Below are positions 41,099 to 50,554 of a stretch of DNA of 64,000 bases, piece by piece. The DNA comes from Streptomyces werraensis. GTDB taxonomy: Bacteria > Actinomycetota > Actinomycetes > Streptomycetales > Streptomycetaceae. Under the pieces are notes generated by a model that did no database searches, was not told the origin of the DNA, and saw nothing but the letters and a program-made list of their open reading frames with translations. Positions within the stretch are counted from its first letter, which is position 1. Every line of letters begins with the position of its first letter. The stretch spans positions 101,815-165,814 of the forward strand of contig BNBX01000008.1 in the NCBI GenBank assembly GCA_014656175.1, in the 5' to 3' direction. The position numbers were made by a program, and so were the translations under genes.

Positions 41099-42685
41099 GT
41101 GAAACTGCGCACCCAGTGGCCGGCACTGCCCCTCGTGGCCGTGCTGGCCACCGGCCTGCTGGCCGGCTGCGGCTCCGAGGGCGGGGACGCGGCGTCGAAC
41201 GGCTCCAGGATCGTCGTCGGCATGTCCGACGACGTCCTGGCCACCGACCCCGCCTCCGGATACGACCCCGGTTCCTGGCTGCTGTTCAACAACGTGTTCC
41301 AGTCGCTGCTCGGCTTCCCCAAGGGCGGCACCGAGCCGCAGCCGGACGCCGCGAAGAGCTGCGCGTTCACCGACACCGCCACCCGGGTCTACACCTGCAC
41401 GCTGCGGGACGGACTGAAGTTCAGCAACGGTGACCCGCTCACCTCGAAGGACGTGAAGTTCTCCTTCGACCGCATGCTGAAGATCGACGACCCCGACGGT
41501 CCCGCGGTCATGTTCCCGACCCTGGAGCAGGTGGAGACGCCGGACGAGAAGACGGTCGTCTTCCGGCTGAACACGGCCGACGCCACCTTCCCCAGCAAGA
41601 TCGCCTCAGGCGCCGGCGCCATCGTCAACCACCGCGAGTACGACGCGAACGGCCTGCGCGAGGACGGCAAGGCGGTCGGCTCCGGTCCGTACAAGCTGGA
41701 CTCGTTCGACGACGACAAGGCCGTGTTCTCCGTCAACGAGCACTACAGCGGCTCGGCAGAGCCGCAGAACGACGGCGTGACGCTGCAGTTCTTCCACGGC
41801 GACCAGGACGGTCTGAAGAAGGCCCTGGAGAAGGGCGAGGTCGACATCGCCTACCGCGGTCTCACCGCCCGGGCCATCAACGAGATCGAAGAGGCCGACC
41901 GCGGAAACGGCGGCATCGAGGTCGTCGAGGGCAGCAGCGCCGAGGTGCAGCACCTGGTCTTCAACATGGACGACCCGGTCGCCGGCCGGCTCGGTGTGCG
42001 CAAGGCCATGGCGTACCTGATCGACCGCGACGCCCTGATGCACGACGTGTACGAGGGCACCGCCACGCCGCTGTACTCGATCATCCCGGCCGGTGTCGCC
42101 GGCCACAACACCGCCTTCTTCGACACCTACGGCGCCCGGCCCTCCAAGGCCAAGGCCAAGGCCGCGCTGGAGGAGGAGGGCATCACCGGGAAGGTGGAGC
42201 TGACCCTCTGGTCCACCCCGGACCGTTACGGCCCGGCCACCGACCAGGAGCTCGAGGCGATCGCCAGGCAGCTCAACGCCAGCGGCCTGTTCGACGCCGA
42301 CGTGAAGTCGGTCGAGTTCGCCCAGTACGAGAAGGACGTCGCCGCCGGCAAGTACGGCGTCTACGTGAAGGGCTGGGTGCCGGACTACCCCGACGCCGAC
42401 AACTTCACCGCCCCGTTCTTCGGCGAGGGCAACGTCCTCTCCAACAACTACGACCCGGGCGAGATCACCGAGACGCTCCTGCCGCGCACCGCCGCCGAGA
42501 GCGACCGCGGCGCCACCGACAAGGAGTTCGGCGCGATCCAGGACCAGGTCGCCGACGACGTCCCGCTGCTGCCCATCTGGCAGGGCAAGCAGTACGCGGT
42601 CGTCCAGGACGGCGTCTACGGTCTTGAGTACTGCCTGGACGCGTCCACCGTGTTCCGGTTCTGGGAGCTGAGCAAGAGCAGCTGA
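41099..42685 (+). CDS. ABC transporter peptide-type substrate-binding lipoprotein (paralogue)
   Basis: A 528-residue SBP family 5 lipoprotein closely similar to the preceding gene product throughout (both share TCTLRDGL..FSNGDP, LIDRDAL/VINRDEL, GW.PDYPDAD and LPLWQGKQY/LPIWQGKQY). The lipobox is LLAGC (Cys near residue 23). GTG start at 41099. The two genes are a tandem duplication that has diverged, consistent with different ligands. A strong terminator follows. No transporter partner is encoded in the window. Confidence 0.93.
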   Translation: MKLRTQWPALPLVAVLATGLLAGCGSEGGDAASNGSRIVVGMSDDVLATDPASGYDPGSWLLFNNVFQSLLGFPKGGTEPQPDAAKSCAFTDTATRVYTCTLRDGLKFSNGDPLTSKDVKFSFDRMLKIDDPDGPAVMFPTLEQVETPDEKTVVFRLNTADATFPSKIASGAGAIVNHREYDANGLREDGKAVGSGPYKLDSFDDDKAVFSVNEHYSGSAEPQNDGVTLQFFHGDQDGLKKALEKGEVDIAYRGLTARAINEIEEADRGNGGIEVVEGSSAEVQHLVFNMDDPVAGRLGVRKAMAYLIDRDALMHDVYEGTATPLYSIIPAGVAGHNTAFFDTYGARPSKAKAKAALEEEGITGKVELTLWSTPDRYGPATDQELEAIARQLNASGLFDADVKSVEFAQYEKDVAAGKYGVYVKGWVPDYPDADNFTAPFFGEGNVLSNNYDPGEITETLLPRTAAESDRGATDKEFGAIQDQVADDVPLLPIWQGKQYAVVQDGVYGLEYCLDASTVFRFWELSKSS

Positions 42686-42696
42686 CCGCCGCACAG

Positions 42697-42744
42697 ACGA
42701 ACGTGGGGGCGCCCTCCCGGCCGGGAGGGCGCCCCCACGTTCGT
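42697..42744. terminator. 48-bp perfect palindrome, bidirectional terminator
   Basis: Positions 42697-42720 are exactly complementary to 42721-42744 (ACGAACGTGGGGGCGCCC type arms), giving a stem of about 22 bp once a tetraloop is allowed. It separates the convergent lipoprotein and response-regulator genes. Confidence 0.92.
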
Positions 42745-42763
42745 GTGAGACGCGACGTACGCG

Positions 42764-43435
42764 CTACTGGGCGCCGGGGCGCACCAGCCCGCTCTCGTAC
42801 GCGTACACCGCGGCCTGCACGCGGTCGCGCAGGCCCAGCTTGGTCAGCACATGACCGACGTGCGTCTTCACCGTGGTCTCACTGACGAACAGGTCCGCGG
42901 CGATCTCCGCGTTGGACAGCCCGCGCGCCACCAGCTTCAGCACCTCGACCTCACGGTCGGTCAGCGTGTGCAGCGTGTCCGGCACCGGCTCCTCGCCGGA
43001 CGGCAGATGCGTGGCGTACTTGTCCAGCAGCCGGCGCGTGATGCTCGGCGCGAGCATCGCCTCACCGGCGGCGACCACCCGGATCGCCTGCACCAGCTCG
43101 TTGGCAGGGGCGTCCTTCAGCAGGAAGCCGCTGGCCCCCGCCTTCAGCGCCTCCACCACGTACTCGTCGAGATCGAACGTCGTCAGCACCAGCACCTTCG
43201 CCGGGCCGTTCCGCTCCGGGCCGGTGATCTGGCGGGTGGCCTCCACCCCGTCCATCCGCGGCATGCGGATGTCCATGAGCACCACGTCGGGCTGCAGCGC
43301 CCGCACCTGGTCCAGGGCCTGGAGTCCGTCCCCGGCCTCGCCGACGACCGCGAGGTCCTGTTCGGCCTCCAGGATCATCCGGAATCCGGTGCGCAGCAGC
43401 GGCTGGTCGTCGACCAGTAGGACGCGGATGGCCAC
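42764..43435 (-). CDS. NarL/FixJ family response regulator
   Basis: A 223-residue two-component regulator. The receiver domain (1-125) has the acidic pair in RVLLVDDQPLLR, the phospho-acceptor Asp in VVLMDIRMPRMDG, Thr in VLVLTTFDLDEY and Lys in FLLKDAPANEL. The C-terminal LuxR-type helix-turn-helix (about 155-215) reads LTDREVEVLKLVARGLSNAE and TVKTHVGHVLTKLGLRD. No histidine kinase is adjacent, so it is an orphan here. The RecB-like nuclease gene ends 15 bp upstream on the same strand, suggesting co-transcription. GTG start. Confidence 0.93.
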   Translation of the reverse strand: MAIRVLLVDDQPLLRTGFRMILEAEQDLAVVGEAGDGLQALDQVRALQPDVVLMDIRMPRMDGVEATRQITGPERNGPAKVLVLTTFDLDEYVVEALKAGASGFLLKDAPANELVQAIRVVAAGEAMLAPSITRRLLDKYATHLPSGEEPVPDTLHTLTDREVEVLKLVARGLSNAEIAADLFVSETTVKTHVGHVLTKLGLRDRVQAAVYAYESGLVRPGAQ

Positions 43436-43449
43436 GTAAGTCTCCTTCG

Positions 43450-44394
<945 letters not shown>

Positions 44395-44615
44395 GACCAC
44401 AGACCTTACGGCCCGCCGCCGACATCGCGGCGAGCCTGTGGACAACCCCGGGGCACGGGGGCGGGGAGTGCGCGACGGGGGAGCGTGGGGAGGAAGGGGA
44501 ACGAGGGGGTGGAGACAGGGGTGCGGGGCGGAAGAGGCGGCGGACGGCGCATACCATCGACCCAGGACCCTCCCGTCCGGCAGGCGCGGGAGACGCAGCG
44601 AACGAGGGGACACCG

Positions 44616-46166
44616 GTGGACGTAAGCGGCGGGCGCGGACAGCCGCGGCCCGGCAACGACGAGTCGGCCGAGCACACCGGGCCCGAAGCCCAGGCTCCCG
44701 GCGGCACCGGCGACGGCCCGACGACCCCCTCCGCCCCGACGCCCGCCGACGGGACGGACGCCCGGCCCGAGGGTCACACGCCCGGCCCCGGCGCCCCGCC
44801 CCCCGAGCGCGGGACGCCGCAGGACACCGGCGCCGCCCCGGACGACGCCCCCGCGCCCGGCCAGGACCGGCACCGCACCCCGGCGCACACGGAACCCGTG
44901 GCGGACCGCCCTGCCCGCTCCTCCCAGGCCCCCGCCGGGCGGCCCGAGCACCCCGACCACCCGTTCGCCCACTCCGGCAGCGGCAAGGGACAGCCCCCGC
45001 AGCGCCCCGAGGAGCGCAAGCGCGGCGGGCTGCTGATGGGCCGCCCCTTCGGCGTGCCCGTGTACGTCGCGCCCAGCTGGTTCCTCGTCGCCATCCTCAT
45101 CACCTGGGTGTTCGGCGGCCAGATCGACCGCGTCCTGCCCGAGCTGGGGGCGGTCAGCTATCTGGTCTCCCTGTTCTTCGCGGTGGCCTTCTACGCCTCC
45201 GTGCTGGTGCACGAGCTGGCGCACACCCTCGCCGCCCTCCGCTTCAAGCTCCCGGTGCGCCGCATCCAGCTCCAGTTCTTCGGCGGCGTCTCCGAGATCG
45301 AGAAGGAGGCCGAGACACCCGGCAGAGAGTTCGTGCTGGCGTTCGTCGGCCCGCTGCTCTCCCTGGTGCTGGCCGGGCTGTTCTACCTCGGCCTGCTCGC
45401 CGTCGACCCCGGCAGCGTGCCCGGGGTGCTGCTGGCCGGACTGATGGTGTCCAACCTCATCGTGGCCGCCTTCAACCTGCTGCCCGGCCTGCCGCTGGAC
45501 GGCGGCCGGATGCTCCGCGCGGTCGTCTGGGCGATCACCGGCAAGCCCATGACCGGCACCGTCGTCGCCGCCTGGGTGGGCCGCGCCCTCGCCGTCTGCG
45601 TGCTGATCGGGCTCCCGCTGCTCACCCAGTCCGGGGCGCTCGGCTCCGACGCCGTGGACAACGTCGGCATGGACACCGTCCTGGACGCCCTGCTCGCCGC
45701 CATCCTGGCCGCGATCATCTGGACCGGCGCCGGGAACAGCCTGCGCATGGCCCGCCTGCGGGAACACCTGCCCGAGCTGCGCGCCCGCACCCTCACCCGC
45801 CGCGCGGTCCCCGTGGAGAGCGACACCCCGCTCTCCGAGGGACTGCGCCGGGCCAACGCGGCCGGAGCCCGCGCCCTGGTCGTCGTCGACGCCGACGGCG
45901 TGCCGGTCTCCCTGGTCCGCGAGGCCGCGATCGTCGGCGTGCCCGAGCACCGGCGCCCCTGGGTGCCGGTGGGCACCCTCGCCCAGGACATCACCGAGGG
46001 CATGCGCGTCTCCGCGGAACTGGCCGGGGAGGAACTGCTGGACGCGCTGCGCGCGACACCCGCCACCGAGTACCTGGTCGTCGAGGAGACCGGCGAGATC
46101 TACGGCGTGCTGTCCGCCGCCGACGTGGAGCGCGCCTTCGTGAAGGCCATGGCGCGCCCCTCCTGA
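44616..46166 (+). CDS. Site-2 protease (M50) with CBS domains
   Basis: A 516-residue membrane metalloprotease. The first about 130 residues are proline/glycine-rich and disordered. The zinc motif VLVHELAHTLAAL lies in the second hydrophobic segment, and NLLPGLPLDGGRMLR is the second M50 motif. Two CBS-type domains form the C-terminus (about 380-515, LVVVDADGVPVSLV, EYLVVEETGEIYGVLSAADV). It is of the SpoIVFB/Rip3 type that cleaves membrane-embedded anti-sigma factors or small membrane proteins. GTG start after CGAGGGGAC. TrmI follows 60 bp downstream. Confidence 0.92.
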   Translation: MDVSGGRGQPRPGNDESAEHTGPEAQAPGGTGDGPTTPSAPTPADGTDARPEGHTPGPGAPPPERGTPQDTGAAPDDAPAPGQDRHRTPAHTEPVADRPARSSQAPAGRPEHPDHPFAHSGSGKGQPPQRPEERKRGGLLMGRPFGVPVYVAPSWFLVAILITWVFGGQIDRVLPELGAVSYLVSLFFAVAFYASVLVHELAHTLAALRFKLPVRRIQLQFFGGVSEIEKEAETPGREFVLAFVGPLLSLVLAGLFYLGLLAVDPGSVPGVLLAGLMVSNLIVAAFNLLPGLPLDGGRMLRAVVWAITGKPMTGTVVAAWVGRALAVCVLIGLPLLTQSGALGSDAVDNVGMDTVLDALLAAILAAIIWTGAGNSLRMARLREHLPELRARTLTRRAVPVESDTPLSEGLRRANAAGARALVVVDADGVPVSLVREAAIVGVPEHRRPWVPVGTLAQDITEGMRVSAELAGEELLDALRATPATEYLVVEETGEIYGVLSAADVERAFVKAMARPS

Positions 46167-46226
46167 CCCGCCGCCCCCGCACCGTCCGTGGTCGGCGGGC
46201 CCTCCGGGGACCGGTAGGCTGGTCAC

Positions 46227-47129
46227 ATGTCCGAACCGACCGGTGCCGCCCGCAGGCGCGGGCCCTTCAAGGTCGGGGACCAGGTACAGCTGACCGACCC
46301 CAAGGGCCGCCACTACACGTTCACGCTCGAGGCCGGGAAGAACTTCCACACCCACAAGGGTTCCTTCCCCCACGACGAACTGATCGGCGCTCCCGAGGGC
46401 AGCGTTGTCCGCACCACCGGGAACGTCGCCTACCTCGCGCTGCGCCCCCTGCTCCCCGACTACGTCCTGTCCATGCCCCGAGGGGCAGCCGTCGTCTACC
46501 CGAAGGACGCGGGGCAGATCCTCGCCTTCGCCGACATCTTCCCCGGCGCGCGCGTCGTCGAGGCGGGCGTGGGCTCCGGCTCGCTCAGCAGCTTCCTGCT
46601 GCGCGCCATCGGCGACCAGGGCATGCTGCACTCCTACGAGCGCCGCGAGGACTTCGCCGACATCGCCCGGCAGAACGTCGAGCGCTACTTCGGCGGCCCG
46701 CACCCCGCCTGGCAGCTCACCGTGGGCGACCTCCAGGACAACCTGTCCGACACGGACGTCGACCGCGTCATCCTCGACATGCTGGCCCCCTGGGAGTGCC
46801 TGGAGGCCGTCTCCAAGGCGCTCGTCCCCGGCGGCATCCTCTGCTGCTACGTGGCCACCACCACCCAGCTCGCCCGGACCGTCGAGTCCATCCGGGAGAT
46901 CGGCTGCTTCAACGAGCCGACCGCCTGGGAGACGATGATCCGCAACTGGCACATCGAGGGCCTGGCCGTCCGCCCCGACCACCGGATGATCGGCCACACC
47001 GGCTTCCTGCTCACCGCCCGCCGGCTCGCCGACGGCGTCGAGCCGCCCATGCGCAGGCGCCGCCCGGCCAAGGGCGCCTACGGCGAGGACTACTCCGGCC
47101 CCAACGCCGACGGAGGCACCGGCCGCTGA
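46227..47129 (+). CDS. trmI: tRNA (adenine-N1)-methyltransferase TrmI
   Basis: A 300-residue class I methyltransferase that makes m1A58 in the tRNA T-loop. An N-terminal beta domain (FKVGDQVQLTDPKGRHYTFT) precedes the SAM site VVEAGVGSGSLSSFLL and MLDMLAPWE-type catalytic region (VILDMLAPWECLEAV). It corresponds to Rv2118c of M. tuberculosis, which lies likewise near the mpa/proteasome locus. The ATG lies 6 nt after TAGGCT (46215-46220) and has no ribosome-binding site, so the mRNA is probably leaderless. A terminator follows. Confidence 0.95.
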   Translation: MSEPTGAARRRGPFKVGDQVQLTDPKGRHYTFTLEAGKNFHTHKGSFPHDELIGAPEGSVVRTTGNVAYLALRPLLPDYVLSMPRGAAVVYPKDAGQILAFADIFPGARVVEAGVGSGSLSSFLLRAIGDQGMLHSYERREDFADIARQNVERYFGGPHPAWQLTVGDLQDNLSDTDVDRVILDMLAPWECLEAVSKALVPGGILCCYVATTTQLARTVESIREIGCFNEPTAWETMIRNWHIEGLAVRPDHRMIGHTGFLLTARRLADGVEPPMRRRRPAKGAYGEDYSGPNADGGTGR

Positions 47130-47154
47130 CCCGGTCCGCACCCCCGCAACGCTC

Positions 47155-47206
47155 CGGCGCCGTGGCCCGGTTCCCCCACCCCGGCGGGAACTGCGCCACG
47201 GCGCCG
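47155..47206 (+). terminator. Terminator after trmI
   Basis: A 12-bp perfect outer stem (47155-47166 with 47195-47206) is extended inside by GTTCCC/GGGAAC (47170-47175 with 47186-47191). Confidence 0.8.
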
Positions 47207-47348
47207 ACGCATTGACGCCCGGGCTCGCACCGGGCCCCCACGGCACCTCCGCGCGACGACCGCGGACCCCGCCGTTCCCTCCGTCCTGTGACGTGTGGCA
47301 CGATGCTGGCCACCCCCACCGGCACAGCCCTCACAGGAGACACTCCTC

Positions 47349-47924
47349 GTGCAGTCTTCCGCCGTTCCGGAGCTCGCCCACACGCACGCCCGGCCCATCC
47401 ACTGGGTCGCCACCGCCACGGCCGTCGCCGGAGTCGTGGCGCTCTCCTCCGTGCTGCAGCCCGACCACGCGACCGCCGCCGCGCCGGGCGCCCCGCACAC
47501 GAGGAACGCGCCGGCGCAGGCGCTGCCGCCGGACCCGGCCGAGGTGGAGTTCCCGCTCGACTGCGGTCCCGTGAAGCTGGTGGTGAAGAAGCACGCGTCC
47601 GGTGACCTCGACGGCGACGGCCGCCCCGAGACGGTCGCGGCGGTCCACTGCGACGCCCCGATGGGCACCCCGCCCGACGGCGTCTACGTGATCACGCAGG
47701 CCGCCGGCGCGGAACCGCGCGTGGTGGCCACTCTCGCCGACCCCAAGGACCGCACCAACGTCGAGGACTTCGCCGTACGCGGCCGGGACGTCGTCGCCAC
47801 GCTGCTCGGCTACTCGTCCGCCGACGTGCCCAGTTGCTGCCCCGACGTGCGCGAGACCGTGAAGTGGCGCTGGGAGAACGGCGCGTTCGTCCGGTCCGCG
47901 CCGTCCGACGCGCGGAGCGTGTGA
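47349..47924 (+). CDS. Hypothetical secreted protein
   Basis: A 191-residue protein. After a short N-terminus, WVATATAVAGVVALSSVL is a hydrophobic signal/anchor segment with possible cleavage near ATAAA. The mature part contains GDLDGDGRPETVAAVHCD, an FG-GAP/EF-like Asp-rich calcium-binding loop, and four cysteines (DCGPVK, VHCD, SCCPD) that may form disulfides outside the cell. The GTG at 47349 follows AGGAGA at the right distance. No function is assigned. The gene is convergent with a ferredoxin gene. Confidence 0.8.
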   Translation: MQSSAVPELAHTHARPIHWVATATAVAGVVALSSVLQPDHATAAAPGAPHTRNAPAQALPPDPAEVEFPLDCGPVKLVVKKHASGDLDGDGRPETVAAVHCDAPMGTPPDGVYVITQAAGAEPRVVATLADPKDRTNVEDFAVRGRDVVATLLGYSSADVPSCCPDVRETVKWRWENGAFVRSAPSDARSV

Positions 47925-47932
47925 CCCGCACG

Positions 47933-47959
47933 CGGGCGCGCGGCGACCACGCGCGCCCG
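47933..47959. terminator. Bidirectional terminator
   Basis: A 10-bp perfect stem CGGGCGCGCG/CGCGCGCCCG (47933-47942 with 47950-47959) around GCGACCA lies between convergent genes. Confidence 0.75.
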
Positions 47960-48004
47960 GGAGTGTGAGGAATCAGACAGACGTGACCCGCCGTGCGGCG
48001 GTGG

Positions 48005-48304
48005 TCACCCCGCGTCGGGCCCGTACACCTCGACGCTGTCCGAAACGCGCCGCACGTGGATGCACTCGCCGGGGCACTCCTTCGCGGAGTCGACGACGTC
48101 CGTGAGGAGCGGCAGCGGGACGGGTGTTGCCGCGCCCTTGTCCTGGAGCAGCTCGTCCTGTGCGTTCTTCACGTACGCCAGGCCGTCGATGTCCAGCTCG
48201 AACACCTCGGGCGCGTACTGGGCGCAGATGCCGTCGCCGGTACACAGATCCTGGTCGATCCAGACCTCCAGGGCCTCGGCGCCGGTTGCGGCCTCCTGCT
48301 GCAC
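48005..48304 (-). CDS. Ferredoxin, single-cluster (3Fe-4S type pattern)
   Basis: A 99-residue ferredoxin. VWIDQDLCTGDGICAQYAPE has C-x2-D-x2-C, where an aspartate replaces the usual second cysteine; AKECPGECI supplies the remaining ligands. This pattern is typical of [3Fe-4S] (or Asp-ligated [4Fe-4S]) ferredoxins that feed cytochromes P450 in actinobacteria. A loop of about 25 residues (NAQDELLQDKGAATPVPLPL) separates the two halves. GTG start at 48304. No P450 is adjacent. It is divergent from arc. Confidence 0.92.
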   Translation of the reverse strand: MQQEAATGAEALEVWIDQDLCTGDGICAQYAPEVFELDIDGLAYVKNAQDELLQDKGAATPVPLPLLTDVVDSAKECPGECIHVRRVSDSVEVYGPDAG

Positions 48305-48488
48305 GATCGTCTCTCCTGCCGTTGGGTTCGCCGAGCCGTGCGGGAATCCGGCCAGCTCTGACGGGTGTTGAACACGTCGACCCTAACGCCGACTGGGTTC
48401 CGATCATTCTCGATGGGTATTCCCCTGGCGTGAGGGAGAGCGCAAGGGTGAAGATCGGACACACCCCGACCGTCTTTGTGATCTAGGG

Positions 48489-48517
48489 GTTTCAATCGAC
48501 ACCCGCCCAGGTAGGGT
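48489..48517 (+). promoter_or_regulatory. arc promoter
   Basis: GTTTCA (48489-48494), a 17-nt spacer and TAGGGT (48512-48517) form a promoter with start near 48524, 32 nt before the GTG. The pafA promoter has the same -35 hexamer and spacing. GTAGGGTCTG also precedes pup (52208-52217). Confidence 0.5.
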
Positions 48518-48555
48518 CTGGAAGCGTCCAGCTCCCCTTGGAGGAGGTGAGGACC

Positions 48556-50322
48556 GTGGCAGCCCACGACGACGACATGAACCGCGGCATCCGCCCGGGA
48601 CGCGGGTCCGACGACCCGGCCGGGCAGATCGCCTACCTTGAGCAGGAGATCGCCGTCCTGCGACGCAAGCTCGCCGACTCTCCGCGGCACACGAGAATTC
48701 TCGAAGAGCGGATCGTCGAGCTGCAGACCAACCTGGCCGGCGTGTCCGCCCAGAACGAACGGCTGGCGAGCACCCTCCGCGAGGCCCGCGACCAGATCGT
48801 GGCCCTCAAGGAGGAGGTCGACCGGCTGGCCCAGCCCCCGGCCGGCTTCGGTGTCTTCCTCACGGCGAACGAGGACGGCACGGCCGACATCTTCACCGGC
48901 GGCCGCAAGCTGCGGGTGAACGTCAGCCCGAACGTCGAGCTGGAGGAGCTCCGGCGCGGCCAGGAAGTGATGCTCAACGAAGCGCTCAACGTGGTCGAGG
49001 CCATGGAGTTCGAGCGCGTCGGCGAGATCGTCACCCTCAAGGAGATCCTCGAGGACGGCGAGCGGGCCCTGGTTCTGGGCCACACCGACGAGGAACGGGT
49101 GGTGCGGCTCGCCGAGCCGCTGCTGGACGTCACCATCCGCGCCGGTGACGCCCTGCTCCTGGAGCCCCGCTCCGGGTACGTCTACGAGGTCGTGCCCAAG
49201 AGCGAGGTCGAGGAGCTCGTCCTCGAGGAAGTCCCCGACATCGGCTACGAGCAGATCGGCGGCCTCGGCAACCAGATCGAGGCCATCCGCGACGCGGTCG
49301 AGCTGCCGTACCTCTACCCGGACCTGTTCAAGGAGCACGAGCTGCGGCCGCCCAAGGGCGTGCTGCTCTACGGGCCCCCCGGATGCGGCAAGACGCTCAT
49401 CGCCAAGGCCGTGGCGAACTCGCTGGCCAAGAAGGTCGCCGAGGTCACCGGTGTCGCCGCCGGCAAGAGCTTCTTCCTCAACATCAAGGGCCCCGAGCTG
49501 CTGAACAAGTACGTCGGTGAGACCGAGCGGCAGATCCGCCTGGTCTTCCAGCGGGCCCGGGAGAAGGCCAGCGAGGGCACCCCCGTCATCGTCTTCTTCG
49601 ACGAGATGGAGTCCCTCTTCCGCACCCGTGGCTCCGGCGTCAGCTCGGACGTGGAGAACACCATCGTCCCGCAGCTGCTCGCCGAGATCGACGGTGTCGA
49701 GGGCCTGCAGAACGTGGTCGTGATCGGCGCCTCCAACCGTGAGGACATGATCGACCCCGCCATCCTGCGTCCCGGCCGGCTGGACGTGAAGATCAAGATC
49801 GAGCGTCCGGACGCCGAGGCGGCCAAGGACATCTTCGGCAAGTACCTCACCGAGCGCCTCCCGCTGCACGCCGACGACCTCGCCGAGCACGGCGGCGACA
49901 AGGCCATGACGGTCCAGAGCATGATCCAGACCGCCGTGGAACAGATGTACGCGGAATCCGAGGAGAACCGCTTCCTGGAAGTCACCTACGCCAACGGCGA
50001 CAAGGAAGTCCTGTACTTCAAGGACTTCAATTCCGGCGCCATGATCGAGAACATCGTGGGCCGCGCCAAGAAGATGGCGATCAAGGACTTCCTCGAGAAG
50101 AACCAGAAGGGCCTCCGCGTCTCCCACCTGCTCCAGGCCTGCGTGGACGAGTTCAAGGAGAACGAGGACCTGCCCAACACCACCAACCCGGACGACTGGG
50201 CCCGGATCTCCGGAAAGAAGGGCGAGCGGATTGTTTACATCCGCACCCTCATCACCGGAAAGCAGGGCGCGGACACCGGACGCTCCATCGACACGGTGGC
50301 GAACACCGGTCAGTACCTGTAA
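48556..50322 (+). CDS. arc: Proteasome-associated ATPase ARC/Mpa
   Basis: A 588-residue AAA+ unfoldase. An N-terminal coiled coil (about 20-85, LEQEIAVLRRKLADSPRH to LKEEVDRL) captures Pup; two OB domains (about 90-235) follow; the AAA module has Walker A GPPGCGKTLIAKA, Walker B VIVFFDEMESLF and arginine finger region DVENTIVPQLLAEIDG. The C-terminal TGQYL contains the QYL motif that docks on the 20S core. It forms hexamers that thread pupylated proteins into PrcBA. The GTG 48556 follows GGAGGAGGTGAGG. Confidence 0.97.
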   Translation: MAAHDDDMNRGIRPGRGSDDPAGQIAYLEQEIAVLRRKLADSPRHTRILEERIVELQTNLAGVSAQNERLASTLREARDQIVALKEEVDRLAQPPAGFGVFLTANEDGTADIFTGGRKLRVNVSPNVELEELRRGQEVMLNEALNVVEAMEFERVGEIVTLKEILEDGERALVLGHTDEERVVRLAEPLLDVTIRAGDALLLEPRSGYVYEVVPKSEVEELVLEEVPDIGYEQIGGLGNQIEAIRDAVELPYLYPDLFKEHELRPPKGVLLYGPPGCGKTLIAKAVANSLAKKVAEVTGVAAGKSFFLNIKGPELLNKYVGETERQIRLVFQRAREKASEGTPVIVFFDEMESLFRTRGSGVSSDVENTIVPQLLAEIDGVEGLQNVVVIGASNREDMIDPAILRPGRLDVKIKIERPDAEAAKDIFGKYLTERLPLHADDLAEHGGDKAMTVQSMIQTAVEQMYAESEENRFLEVTYANGDKEVLYFKDFNSGAMIENIVGRAKKMAIKDFLEKNQKGLRVSHLLQACVDEFKENEDLPNTTNPDDWARISGKKGERIVYIRTLITGKQGADTGRSIDTVANTGQYL

Positions 50323-50331
50323 AAGCGAGGG

Positions 50332-50366
50332 CGGCTGCGGGTGCCCACCACGGGTACCCGCAGCCG
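50332..50366 (+). terminator. Terminator after arc
   Basis: CGGCTGCGGGT/ACCCGCAGCCG (50332-50342 with 50356-50366), extended by GCCC/GGGT pairing including one wobble. It shows that arc and dop are transcribed separately. Confidence 0.8.
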
Positions 50367-50554
50367 ACTGCTTTTCGGCGCCACGGCTGGAGCACAGCAA
50401 TGACGCAAATGATCTCCCCACCAGCGCAAAGGCGTTCTAGGCTCTTCCGTACCGCCGAGTCGCGCAGTGCGGGGACGGGCACCGCACACGCACCGGAGCG
50501 CCAGCGGTACTGCGGCGCCCCCGACCGGGGACGCCGCCGGGCAAGGAGGGCCGC

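Noticed and set aside
44406..47246. A 946-codon minus-strand frame opposite the site-2 protease and trmI
   Set aside because: It spans two well-supported genes and their spacer and has Gly/Arg/Val-rich shadow composition.
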